Below are positions 52,600-60,767 of a DNA stretch of 64,000 nucleotides, piece by piece; position 1 is the stretch's first letter; every line of letters begins with the position of its first letter. Made by a program: the position numbers and the translations under genes. The notes under the pieces are model-generated. The model was not told where the DNA came from. It worked only from the letters and a program-made list of their open reading frames with translations, and searched no databases. This DNA comes from Pseudomonas brassicacearum (GTDB lineage: Bacteria; Pseudomonadota; Gammaproteobacteria; Pseudomonadales; Pseudomonadaceae), in the NCBI RefSeq assembly GCF_003732265.1, contig NZ_MOBK01000013.1, forward strand, positions 165,633 to 229,632. The letters are read 5' to 3'.

Positions 52600-53286
52600 T
52601 TACCAGGGAATGGTTTCACCTCGGTAATTCACGAAGTGATGCCCGCCCTTGCCGGTGTAGGCATTCACCTGATCAAGCAGCCCACGGGTGCTGGTCTCCA
52701 CATCAATGTCCGCACCCTCACCGCCCATGTCGGTTTTCACCCAGCCCGGATGCAGCGACAGCACGGTGAGTTTCTGCTCGCCCAGTTGCGTCACAAAGCT
52801 GTTGGTCATTGAGTTCAGTGCAGCCTTGCTCGCCTTGTACAGCGCCAGTTCCGGCGCGTCCGGCATGGTCACGCTGCCGAGCACTGAACTCATGAACGCC
52901 AGCACGCCGCTGTCCGGGCGAATCTGCCCGACAAAATGCTGGGCCAGGTTGATCGGGGCCACGGCGTTGGTGAAAAACAACTGGCCCACCTCGGCCAGCG
53001 TCGCACCGCCCGGTGTTTGAACGTCCGGGCCCTTGACCCCGGCATTCACGAACAGCAGGTCAAACACTTCGCCTTTGAGTTGTTGGCTGAGGGCGACCAC
53101 CGCAGACTGATCGTCCATGTCGAGTTTCTCGATCCGTACGTTGCCCACGGCCCGCAGGGCGTCGGCGTTTAGCGGGTTACGCACGGTGGCAGTGACTTGC
53201 CAGCCGTCGGCCAGCAGGGTTTTCACCAGGCCGAGGCCCAGGCCACGGGAGGCTCCGATGATGAGCGCGGTTTTTGCCTTGGACAT
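52600..53286 (-). CDS. Short-chain dehydrogenase (SDR), small form
   Basis: This 228-residue classical SDR has the cofactor loop IIGASRGLGLGLVKTL, catalytic Ser in SSVLGS, and YKASKAALN. It resembles short carbonyl reductase or C-factor-like SDRs. The substrate is unknown. It follows the MerR gene after 24 bases, so the two likely form one unit. Confidence 0.88.
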   Translation of the reverse strand: MSKAKTALIIGASRGLGLGLVKTLLADGWQVTATVRNPLNADALRAVGNVRIEKLDMDDQSAVVALSQQLKGEVFDLLFVNAGVKGPDVQTPGGATLAEVGQLFFTNAVAPINLAQHFVGQIRPDSGVLAFMSSVLGSVTMPDAPELALYKASKAALNSMTNSFVTQLGEQKLTVLSLHPGWVKTDMGGEGADIDVETSTRGLLDQVNAYTGKGGHHFVNYRGETIPW

Positions 53287-53310
53287 GAGTGGCTTCCTTA
53301 AAAAAGAGGT

Positions 53311-53661
53311 TCACGGATTCAGTGGACAGCGTTGCCCGAGCCGTTGTTGCAACTCGTGACGCAACGCGCCGAGTTCATCCATCCGGGTTTCGATCAGTTT
53401 GAGTTTGTCTTGCAGCAGTTGCGTGACGGCACTGTCCGGGTCTGGGGACTGCCAGATTGCCGCGACACTGTTGCCGATCTCGCCGAGGGTAAAACCGAGC
53501 CGTTGGGCGGTCTTGATGTACTGCACCAGTTGCACCATGTCTGACGGGTAGTCGCGATAACCATTGGCGCTGCGTTGCGCCGCGATCAATCCGCGTTGCT
53601 CGTAAAACCGCAGCGTATCGCGGCTGACGGCGCTGGCCTGGGCTAATTCACCGATGCGCAT
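53311..53661 (-). CDS. MerR family transcriptional regulator
   Basis: This 116-residue protein has a MerR HTH (MRIGELAQASAVSRDTLRFYEQRGLIAAQRSANGYRDY) and a dimer helix (QLLQDKLKLIETRMDELGALRHELQQRL). The C-terminal metal or drug site is short and has one Cys. It probably regulates itself and the SDR gene. ATG 53661 is the conserved start; the longer open frame is not supported. Confidence 0.88.
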   Translation of the reverse strand: MRIGELAQASAVSRDTLRFYEQRGLIAAQRSANGYRDYPSDMVQLVQYIKTAQRLGFTLGEIGNSVAAIWQSPDPDSAVTQLLQDKLKLIETRMDELGALRHELQQRLGQRCPLNP

Positions 53662-53743
53662 GTTGACGTCTCGAGAGGGCTTGACCCTGGAGCATACTCC
53701 AGGCTTTAGCCTTGTTGCTTCTCGAATGTATGGAGCAACGCCG

Positions 53744-54166
53744 ATGTGGACTTCAGCGCAATATCGCCGGTTGGTGCGGGGCAGTGCCTGGTATGACTTG
53801 ATCGTGACGGCGGCATTTGTCACGCCATGGAGTTTTGCGGTTTTGCATGGAGGGTTGACGGGGGTAAGCCAGGCCTTTGATTTACCTGGAGCGCTGCCGG
53901 CATTTGAGCCGATGCACATGCTGATGGCGAACCTGTTGGGGTCGATTGTGTGCGTTTGGGCGGTGCTGCGGATTCGGGATCCGCAGCAGGTGTTTGGGCG
54001 GTATGACGCGGTTGGCAGGTTTCTGTTTGCGGCTTGGCAGCTGTATGCCTTGCTGCATGGGGCCAGTTCGCTGTTGGTGGTTTTCTTAGCCTTTGAATTG
54101 GCGTGGGGCGTGGCTCAAGTGTTGCCTGTTGGGGCCTCTTCGCGAGCAAGCCCGCTCCCACAGTAG
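53744..54166 (+). CDS. Small membrane protein with REP-derived C-terminus
   Basis: This 140-residue protein has four hydrophobic segments (around 17-37, 54-75, 92-105 and 108-125). I do not recognise a named family. GGAG at eight bases supports ATG 53744. The last ten residues (SSRASPLPQ) are encoded by a REP head at 54135-54162, and the stop codon TAG lies just after it. So the REP probably overwrote the original end of the gene, or the gene reads through it. It is divergent from the MerR gene with an 82-base gap. Confidence 0.65.
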   Translation: MWTSAQYRRLVRGSAWYDLIVTAAFVTPWSFAVLHGGLTGVSQAFDLPGALPAFEPMHMLMANLLGSIVCVWAVLRIRDPQQVFGRYDAVGRFLFAAWQLYALLHGASSLLVVFLAFELAWGVAQVLPVGASSRASPLPQ

Positions 54167-54236
54167 ATTTATGCCGGTCACAGGAAATGGGGTTGACTCG
54201 GTCAAATGTGGGAGCGGGCTTGCTCGCGAAGGGGCC
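54135..54236. repeat. REP pair, heads pointing outwards
   Basis: TTCGCGAGCAAGCCCGCTCC then CACA, followed 44 bases on by TGTGGGAGCGGGCTTGCTCG. The first head overlaps the end of the preceding coding region. Confidence 0.85.
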
Positions 54237-54249
54237 GGCCTGGTCCCCT

Positions 54250-55176
54250 TTAATGCCCGCTCTGCCACGGCTGCCCCAACGACACCGGCGCATACAACCG
54301 GGTCCGCACGGCATCTCGCGACAACAACACCAACACCACAATCGTCGCGACATACGGCAACATCGCCAGCAGGCTCGACGGAATCGCCAGCCCCAACCCC
54401 TGCGCCACCAAATGCAGGATGCTGGCGAGCCCGAACAGGTACGCGCCCAGCAGCAAACGCCACACCCGCCAACTGGCAAACACCACCAGCGCCAGCGCAA
54501 TCCAGCCGCGCCCGGCGCTCATGTTCTCCGCCCACATCGGCGTGTACGCCAGGGACAAATACGCCCCGGCCAACCCGGCCATCGCACCGCCAAACAACAC
54601 CGCCAGCGTGCGCACACCCAGCACCGGCAAACCCATCGCGCTGGCGGCGTCCGGGTTTTCCCCGACCGCTTGAATGATCAACCCGACGCGGCTTTTCAGA
54701 ATCACCCACGCCACCAACGCAAACAGCGCGAATGACAGGTACACCAACAGATCCTGGGCAAACAGCATCCGCCCGATCAGCGGGATCTCGCTCAAGTAAG
54801 GGATCGCCACTGGCTCGAACCCGGCCAGCGGTTTACCAACCCACGCCGCCCCCACAAACGTCGACAACCCAACGCCGAAGATCGTCAGCGCTAACCCGGT
54901 GGCCACCTGATTGGCGTTGAACACCAACGCCACCAAGGCAAACAGCGACGACAACAACATCCCGGCGAGCATCGCCAGCAACACACCGAGCCACAGGTTG
55001 CCGCTGTTCAGCGCGACGATAAAACCGATCACCGCACCAAACAGCATCATCCCTTCCTGACCGAGGTTGAGCACGCCGCTTTTCTCGCAGATCAATTCCC
55101 CCAGCGCCACCAGCAGCAACGGCGTGCCGCAACGCACCATCGCGTAGAAAATATTGCTCAGCAGATCGATATCCAT
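54250..55176 (-). CDS. ABC transporter permease (BMP-type importer), second permease
   Basis: This 308-residue multi-spanning protein is of the BPD_transp_2 type: the start MDIDLLSNIFYAMVRCGTPLLLVALGELICEKSGVLNLGQEGMMLFGAVIG and AVGENPDAASAMGLPV are characteristic of nucleoside-type importers. It overlaps the other permease by one base (TGATG). Order ATPase-permease-permease equals PA0136-PA0138 in P. aeruginosa. With the BMP protein it should import purine nucleosides or bases. Confidence 0.9.
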   Translation of the reverse strand: MDIDLLSNIFYAMVRCGTPLLLVALGELICEKSGVLNLGQEGMMLFGAVIGFIVALNSGNLWLGVLLAMLAGMLLSSLFALVALVFNANQVATGLALTIFGVGLSTFVGAAWVGKPLAGFEPVAIPYLSEIPLIGRMLFAQDLLVYLSFALFALVAWVILKSRVGLIIQAVGENPDAASAMGLPVLGVRTLAVLFGGAMAGLAGAYLSLAYTPMWAENMSAGRGWIALALVVFASWRVWRLLLGAYLFGLASILHLVAQGLGLAIPSSLLAMLPYVATIVVLVLLSRDAVRTRLYAPVSLGQPWQSGH

Positions 55177-56279
55177 CACAGCGCTCCTGCAGGTACGGTG
55201 GCTGGCGCACGGCGAGCCCAGCGCACGTTCAAACGGGGTCGGTAGAGAATCAACACGTCGCTGGCCAGCAGGAAAAACAGCATCATTCCCTGGAACAATT
55301 GGGTGATGGCTTGCGGCAGGTTCATGCTCATCTGCGCGCTCTCGCCGCCGATGTACAGCAGCGCCATCAGCAGGCTGGAAAACAGAATGCCGATGGGATT
55401 GAGTCGCCCGAGAAACGCCACGGTGATCGCCGCGTAGCCATAGCCCGGCGAGACCTGCGGCACCAATTGGCCGATCGGCCCGGTCACCTCACACACGCCG
55501 GCCAGCCCCGCCAAACCGCCGCTGATCAACAGCGCCAGCCAGATCAGGCGCTTCTCGCGAAACCCGACGAAACCCGCTGCGCGCTTGTCCAGCCCCAGCA
55601 CTTTGATCTGGAAACCAATAAAGCTTTTCTGCAACAACACCCACACAGCGACCAACGCCAGCAAGGCGAAATACACCCCGGCATGAACCCGGCCATCCTC
55701 CATCAGCAATGGCAATCGGCTGAAGTCACTGAACATCGCCGACTCCGGAAAATTGAACCCGGCCGGGTCCTTAAGCGGCCCATGGACACAGAACAGCAGC
55801 AGGTTCAGGGCGATGTAATTGAGCATGATGCTGGTGAGTATTTCGTTGGCATTGAAGCGCGTGCGCAACCACGCGGTCAGTCCGGCCCACGCCGCGCCGG
55901 CCAGGGTGCCGACCAGCAGAATCAACACCAGTGCCCAGCGACTTTGCAGGTCGATGATGTTCACCGCCAAGGCACTTCCGGCCAGCGCGCCGAGCAGCAA
56001 TTGACCTTCGGCGCCGATGTTCCAGATGCGCGCCTGATAGGCCACGGCCAGCCCCAACGCACAGAGCAAAATCGGCAACGCTTTGACCAACAGTTCCGAG
56101 ACGCCATACCAGTCGCTGATCGGCGCGATCAACAAGGTGTGCAAGGTCAGCAACGGATCGTGGCCCAGCGCGATAAACAGTAATGAGCCACAGCCCAGCG
56201 TCAGCGCCGCCGCGAGCAACGGCGAGCACCAGAGCATCAGGCGCGATTGCTGGCCACGGGGTTCGAGAGAAAGCAGCAT
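55176..56279 (-). CDS. ABC transporter permease (BMP-type importer), first permease
   Basis: This is a 367-residue multi-spanning permease with ALPILLCALGLAVAYQARIWNIGAEGQLLLGALAGSALA and NYIALNLLLF segments, similar to the first permease of nucleoside importers. It follows the ATPase gene after 11 bases. ATG 56279 begins MLLSLEPRGQQ; the longer frame is ignored. Confidence 0.9.
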   Translation of the reverse strand: MLLSLEPRGQQSRLMLWCSPLLAAALTLGCGSLLFIALGHDPLLTLHTLLIAPISDWYGVSELLVKALPILLCALGLAVAYQARIWNIGAEGQLLLGALAGSALAVNIIDLQSRWALVLILLVGTLAGAAWAGLTAWLRTRFNANEILTSIMLNYIALNLLLFCVHGPLKDPAGFNFPESAMFSDFSRLPLLMEDGRVHAGVYFALLALVAVWVLLQKSFIGFQIKVLGLDKRAAGFVGFREKRLIWLALLISGGLAGLAGVCEVTGPIGQLVPQVSPGYGYAAITVAFLGRLNPIGILFSSLLMALLYIGGESAQMSMNLPQAITQLFQGMMLFFLLASDVLILYRPRLNVRWARRAPATVPAGAL

Positions 56280-56290
56280 GGAAAACTCCG

Positions 56291-57856
56291 TTAAGCCGTT
56301 GCGGGTGCAGGTGAGTGAGAGGCGTCGAACTGGCCGGCCATCCAGCCGCCGACGTCGATCAAGCGTGTGTCGACGGTCGCTTTGAGTGGCGACAGGCGAC
56401 CGCCGCACAACGCGCCGAGGCGGTCGCTGATCTGGAACAATTCGTCGAGGTCTTCGGAGATCACCAGGATCGCCGCGCCGGCATCGCGCAAGGCAATCAG
56501 CGCTCGGTGAATGGTCGCCGCAGCGCCGACGTCCACGCCCCAGGTCGGGTGTGCGGCGATCAGCAGTCTGGGTTGCTGGAGGATTTCCCGGCCGAGGATG
56601 AATTTCTGCAAATTGCCGCCGGACAGGCTGCGGGCCGGTGTCTGGGCATCGGGCGTCTTGACCCCGAAACGATGGATGATCTCTTCGGCCAACGCTTCGA
56701 CCTTGCGGCGCTGGATCAAGCCATGGCTGACCAGTCCTTGCTGGAACGCCGTGAGCAGCGCGTTGTCGGCGAGGCTCAGTTCTGGCACTGCGCCGTGACC
56801 CAGCCGTTCAGCGGGGACGAAGGCCAGGCCGAGTTCGCGTCGTGCATCGGGTCGCAGGTGGGCGACCGCTTGCCCGGCGAAACTGATCGTTGCGCCGTCG
56901 TTTTGGCTCAGCCGTTCTTCGCCGCTGAGTAACGCCAGCAATTCATCCTGACCATTCCCAGCGACCCCGGCGATGCCGACGATTTCACCACTGCGCACCT
57001 CAAGATCAACGTCCTTTAGCGAGCAACCGAACGGATCGGGATTGAGCCAGGACAACTGGTTCACGCTGAGATACGAAGCAGCGCCCACCACCTTCGGATA
57101 GTCCGTAATCGTCTCGGCCGCTTCGCCGACCATCAGCCGCGCCAATTGCCGGTCCGAGCATTCGGCCGGCTGGCAATGCCCAGCCACTCGACCACCGCGC
57201 AACACGGTGGCGCTGTGGCACAGCGCCCGGACTTCACCGAGCTTGTGGCTGATGAACAGAATGCTGCAGCCCTCGGCCGCGAGCCGGCGCAAGGTGATGA
57301 ACAGTTCTTCGGCTTCTTGCGGGGTCAGTACCGAGGTTGGTTCATCGAGGATCAACAGGCGGATGTCCTGCATCAGGCAACGAATGATTTCCACCCGTTG
57401 CCGCTCGCCAATCGACAGGCTGTGGACAAGTCGCTCCGGCTCCAGCGCCATGCCATAACGGCGGGACACTTCACGAATCTTCGGTTCAAGCTGTTTCGGT
57501 GTGCCGGCCGCTGCGCCCATCGCCAGGGCAATGTTCTGTGCCACGCTCAATGTCTCGAACAGCGAGAAATGCTGGAACACCATGCCGATCCCAAGACCCC
57601 GGGCCTGGGAAGGGTTGCGTATGTTCACGCGTTGCCCTTGCCAGGTCATCTCCCCGGAATCGGCCTGGGTGACGCCGTAGATGATCTTCATCAGCGTACT
57701 TTTGCCGGCACCGTTTTCCCCGAGCAGGGCATGGATTTCGCCAGGCGCAATGGTCAGGTCGATGGCGTCGTTGGCCAGGCATCCGGGATAGCGTTTGCTG
57801 ATGTGGCGCAATTGCAGACGGGGCGTTTGATCGGGGATCGGCACGGGGTTGGGCAT
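56291..57856 (-). CDS. ABC transporter ATP-binding protein, double NBD
   Basis: This 521-residue protein has two ATP-binding domains. The first has Walker A GENGAGKST (about 44-52), signature LSIGERQR and Walker B LLILDEP. The second has a degenerate A loop GVAGNGQDE and LSGGNLQKF, with LLIAAHPTWGVD in place of Walker B, typical of the second half in these importers. It begins the operon, followed by two permeases. ATG 57856 is the Met before PNPVPIPDQ. Confidence 0.9.
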   Translation of the reverse strand: MPNPVPIPDQTPRLQLRHISKRYPGCLANDAIDLTIAPGEIHALLGENGAGKSTLMKIIYGVTQADSGEMTWQGQRVNIRNPSQARGLGIGMVFQHFSLFETLSVAQNIALAMGAAAGTPKQLEPKIREVSRRYGMALEPERLVHSLSIGERQRVEIIRCLMQDIRLLILDEPTSVLTPQEAEELFITLRRLAAEGCSILFISHKLGEVRALCHSATVLRGGRVAGHCQPAECSDRQLARLMVGEAAETITDYPKVVGAASYLSVNQLSWLNPDPFGCSLKDVDLEVRSGEIVGIAGVAGNGQDELLALLSGEERLSQNDGATISFAGQAVAHLRPDARRELGLAFVPAERLGHGAVPELSLADNALLTAFQQGLVSHGLIQRRKVEALAEEIIHRFGVKTPDAQTPARSLSGGNLQKFILGREILQQPRLLIAAHPTWGVDVGAAATIHRALIALRDAGAAILVISEDLDELFQISDRLGALCGGRLSPLKATVDTRLIDVGGWMAGQFDASHSPAPATA

Positions 57857-58388
57857 GACTGACTCGGGTCGATGGGCGTGATGCCTGTGGATAAAGCAAT
57901 TTCCTGGCCATTGGGTCAGGAAAGCTGAAAATCCGCGCAACCACAGGCCTCAAGGACAATGCGTTGCGATCTATCGACGCCGAATCAAGCACCACTTGAG
58001 GGCGAAGCCGTTGATCAGGCTCCAGTTTTGCTCGCAGGCAACTGGTTAAAAAATGAACAGTAGCCCGCAAGCCATGCCGGACATGGGGCCGCGACGACCA
58101 TGAACGGGTTATCCACAGATTGCTCCACAGTATTTGTGCGCAAGCTCAAACGACGGGCATAAGCACTGTGCGGCTATCTTCTAAAGGTGATAACCCGCGC
58201 TAACTGTTTGTTTTTACGTGAAATTAACGTTAGCGGTGGCGAATTGGACGAAAAATGAACAAAGCCCGCAAACCCGCATGACAGAAGGGTTACAGGCACA
58301 TGTGCTCAGGTTATCCACAGCCGGGTGCACAGTAGATGTGGGCAAAATCCCGACGTCGACGGAATAAGGGTGAACGTTGTTGGTGCGC
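57857..58388. promoter_or_regulatory. Upstream region of the nucleoside ABC operon with TTATCCACA repeats
   Basis: This gap of about 530 bases has no coding feature. It carries TGTGGATAA at 57886-57894 (complement of TTATCCACA), TTATCCACA at 58109-58117 and again at 58311-58319. Two related blocks, about 200 bases apart, share TGAACA..AGCCCGCAA and GTTATCCACAG..CACAGTA patterns (about 58048-58140 and 58250-58345). They look like a degenerate tandem duplication. The sites equal the DnaA-box consensus, but the cause may be different. Confidence 0.6.
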
Positions 58389-58970
58389 TCAGTGCTGCAA
58401 CACGATGCGTCCGCGACTCAAGTCCGCCAGCTGCGTTTGCAGGGCAGGGATCTGCGCTTTTCCCATCGCTAATTGCAGTTCAACGCCGTTGGCGGTGAAC
58501 GTTTCTTCCACGACCAGTCCGCCCATTTCCGTCACACGAAGTTTCACCAGCGCCAGTTCACTGAAGGCGCAAGCGCAACTGACCGGCACCCGACTGATCA
58601 GCTCAACCTTGGGTGCCGCTTGCAGGCACTTGTTGGCACCGCCGCCATACGCCCGTGCGAGGCCGCCGGTGCCCAATTGAATGCCGCCGTACCAACGAAT
58701 CACCAGCACCGCGACCTGGTCGCAGTCCTGCGCTTCGATCGCTGCCAGAATCGGCCGGCCTGCGGTGCCGCCGGGTTCGCCATCATCGTTGCTGCGGTAC
58801 TGGTCGCCGAGTTTCCACGCCCAGCAATTGTGCGAGGCATTGAGGTCGCTGTGCTGTTCGAGGAACGCCTGGGCGTCAGCCGGGCTTGAGATCGGCGCGG
58901 CGAAGGTGATGAAGCGACTTTTGCGAATCTCTTCGCGGTATTCGCAAAAGGCGCTGAGGGTAAAAGGCAT
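58389..58970 (-). CDS. yigZ: IMPACT/YigZ family protein
   Basis: This 193-residue protein has the IMPACT domain signature SNDDGEPGGTAGRPIL (about 60-75) and a C-terminal DUF1949-like part. The start MPFTLSAFCEYREEIRKSRFI and SHNCWAWKLG agree. The biochemical function of bacterial YigZ is not settled; nucleic-acid or translation-related roles have been proposed. It stands next to a TetR gene (7-base gap). Confidence 0.93.
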   Translation of the reverse strand: MPFTLSAFCEYREEIRKSRFITFAAPISSPADAQAFLEQHSDLNASHNCWAWKLGDQYRSNDDGEPGGTAGRPILAAIEAQDCDQVAVLVIRWYGGIQLGTGGLARAYGGGANKCLQAAPKVELISRVPVSCACAFSELALVKLRVTEMGGLVVEETFTANGVELQLAMGKAQIPALQTQLADLSRGRIVLQH

Positions 58971-58977
58971 AAGTTTC

Positions 58978-59628
58978 TTAAATAGATGGGATCAGGCCGC
59001 AGCCTTTGAGAATGATGCGGATCAGGTTGTTGCCGGCTTCTTCCATGTCTTGCTTGGTCAGCTTGGTGCGGCCACTGACTCGGCAGATCTGAGTCGCGAA
59101 GTCGGCGTAATGCTGAGTGCTGCCCCATAACAGGAAGATCAGGTTGACCGGGTCGACCGGGTCCATTTTGCCGGCGTCGATCCACGCCTGGAACACCGCT
59201 GCCCGGCCCTGGAACCAGGCGCGGTAGTCCTGGTTGAAATACTCGGTCAGGCATTCGCCGCCACTGATCACTTCCATGGCGAAGACTCGCGAGGCTTGAG
59301 GCTGGCGCCGGGAGAATTCCATTTTTGCGCGGATGTAGCGGGTCAATGCCTCGGCCGGATCATCCTCGGCCGTCAGGGTATTGAAGGTGCTGTCCCACAA
59401 CTCGATGATGTTGCTCAGCACCGCCACGTACAAACCGAGTTTGTTGGTGAAGTAGTAATGCAGGTTCGCCTTGGGCAACCCGGCATTCTGGGCAATCGTG
59501 TTCATGCTGGTGCCTTTGAACCCGTGACGGGCAAACTCGTCTTCGGCGGCTTTGATGATGGTCTCTTCGTTCTTCTGACGAATGCGGCTGGCAGGTTTAC
59601 CGCCGTGAGCTGGGACTTCAAAGGTCAT
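58978..59628 (-). CDS. TetR family regulator, RutR-like C-terminal domain
   Basis: This 216-residue regulator has a TetR HTH (IIKAAEDEFARHGFKGTSMNTIAQNAGLPKANLHYYFTNKLGLY) and a C-terminal domain resembling the RutR/YcdC type (LLWGSTQHYADFATQI, AGNNLIRIILKG). The ligand may be a pyrimidine or related compound, but that is recall from the family. ATG 59628 begins MTFEVPAHGG. It precedes yigZ and may be in one unit with it. Not obviously linked to bau genes. Confidence 0.85.
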   Translation of the reverse strand: MTFEVPAHGGKPASRIRQKNEETIIKAAEDEFARHGFKGTSMNTIAQNAGLPKANLHYYFTNKLGLYVAVLSNIIELWDSTFNTLTAEDDPAEALTRYIRAKMEFSRRQPQASRVFAMEVISGGECLTEYFNQDYRAWFQGRAAVFQAWIDAGKMDPVDPVNLIFLLWGSTQHYADFATQICRVSGRTKLTKQDMEEAGNNLIRIILKGCGLIPSI

Positions 59629-59723
59629 AGGCACTTCCAGACAAGTAGGTGGGTGCAACCAGTGCGTTGATAGCGCACCCTTGGGCTTCAGACAAGTCCC
59701 GGGGCACAGGTTTCTTTGGTTGT

Positions 59724-60644
59724 TCAGCGCGTCGCGGCGAGGCTCTCCAGGAAGCTTTCCAGCACCAGATGCGGGCGACGGCCCTTGCGCGTGACCGATG
59801 CCAGGCTCAGGTCATAGAAACGCGCCTTCGGTTTCAGTGCACGCAAGCGACCTTGTTGCACCCAGAGGCTGGCGTAATGATCCGGCAGATAGCCGATGTA
59901 ACGGCCGGTCAGAATCAGGAACGCCATGCCTTCACGGTCCGAAGCACTGGCGGTGCAGTTGAGTGCCTGGTAATGGGCCTGGATGTCCGCTGGCAGTCGG
60001 AAGGTCGGCGCGATTGCGTCCTGGCTATTGAGGCGATCATCGTCGAGTTGTTTGTCGTCGACATAAAACAGCGGATGCCCAACCGCGCAATACAACAGCG
60101 AACGTTCGCTATACAGCGGCTGATATTCCAGTCCCGACAGCGCGCTGGCCTGGGGCACGACGCCGACGTGCAAGCGCCCGTCGAGCACGCCTTGTTCCAC
60201 TTCGTTGGGCGCGATCATGCGGATCTGAATCTGCACGTCGGGGCCGCGCTCCTTCAATTGTGCCAAGGCGTGGGTGATGCGCATGTGGGGGAGGGTGACG
60301 AGGTTGTCGGTCAGGCCGATGGTCAATTCGCCGCGCAAGTGTTGGTGCAGGCCATTGACCTCGGTGCGGAAACTTTCCAGCGCACTTAATAGCTGCAAGG
60401 CCGATTGGTACACCTCGCGACCTTCTTCGGTCAGGGAGAACCCGGCGCGCCCGCGTTGGCATAACCGCAAGCCCAGGCGTTGTTCCAGATCGCTCATTTG
60501 CTGACTGATCGCCGAGCGACCGATCCCCAGCACGCTTTCCGCCGCCGAGAAGCCGCCGCACTCGACCACGCTGCGAAAGATCCGTAACAAGCGGATATCA
60601 AAGTCGCTGACTTGCGCCAGTGGATCGGGACGACGCGTGCTCAT
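59724..60644 (-). CDS. bauR: LysR-family regulator BauR
   Basis: This 306-residue LysR regulator has the HTH DFDIRLLRIFRSVVECGGFSAAESVLGIGRSAISQQMSDLEQRLGLRL. It lies divergent from bauA with a 123-base gap, as bauR (PA0133) does in P. aeruginosa, where it activates the bau genes in response to beta-alanine. The name rests on this synteny and on the LysR type. Confidence 0.87.
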   Translation of the reverse strand: MSTRRPDPLAQVSDFDIRLLRIFRSVVECGGFSAAESVLGIGRSAISQQMSDLEQRLGLRLCQRGRAGFSLTEEGREVYQSALQLLSALESFRTEVNGLHQHLRGELTIGLTDNLVTLPHMRITHALAQLKERGPDVQIQIRMIAPNEVEQGVLDGRLHVGVVPQASALSGLEYQPLYSERSLLYCAVGHPLFYVDDKQLDDDRLNSQDAIAPTFRLPADIQAHYQALNCTASASDREGMAFLILTGRYIGYLPDHYASLWVQQGRLRALKPKARFYDLSLASVTRKGRRPHLVLESFLESLAATR

Positions 60645-60767
60645 AGTTTAGTAGCAGCCTGACTGAACGTTAGAAAAGTTGGATTTCACAGACTTTATCC
60701 CCGTGGCAATTTAGCTGCAAGAACGCTTTTGATCTCTATGCCGCTTATTGCCTGCGAGGTTTTGCCC

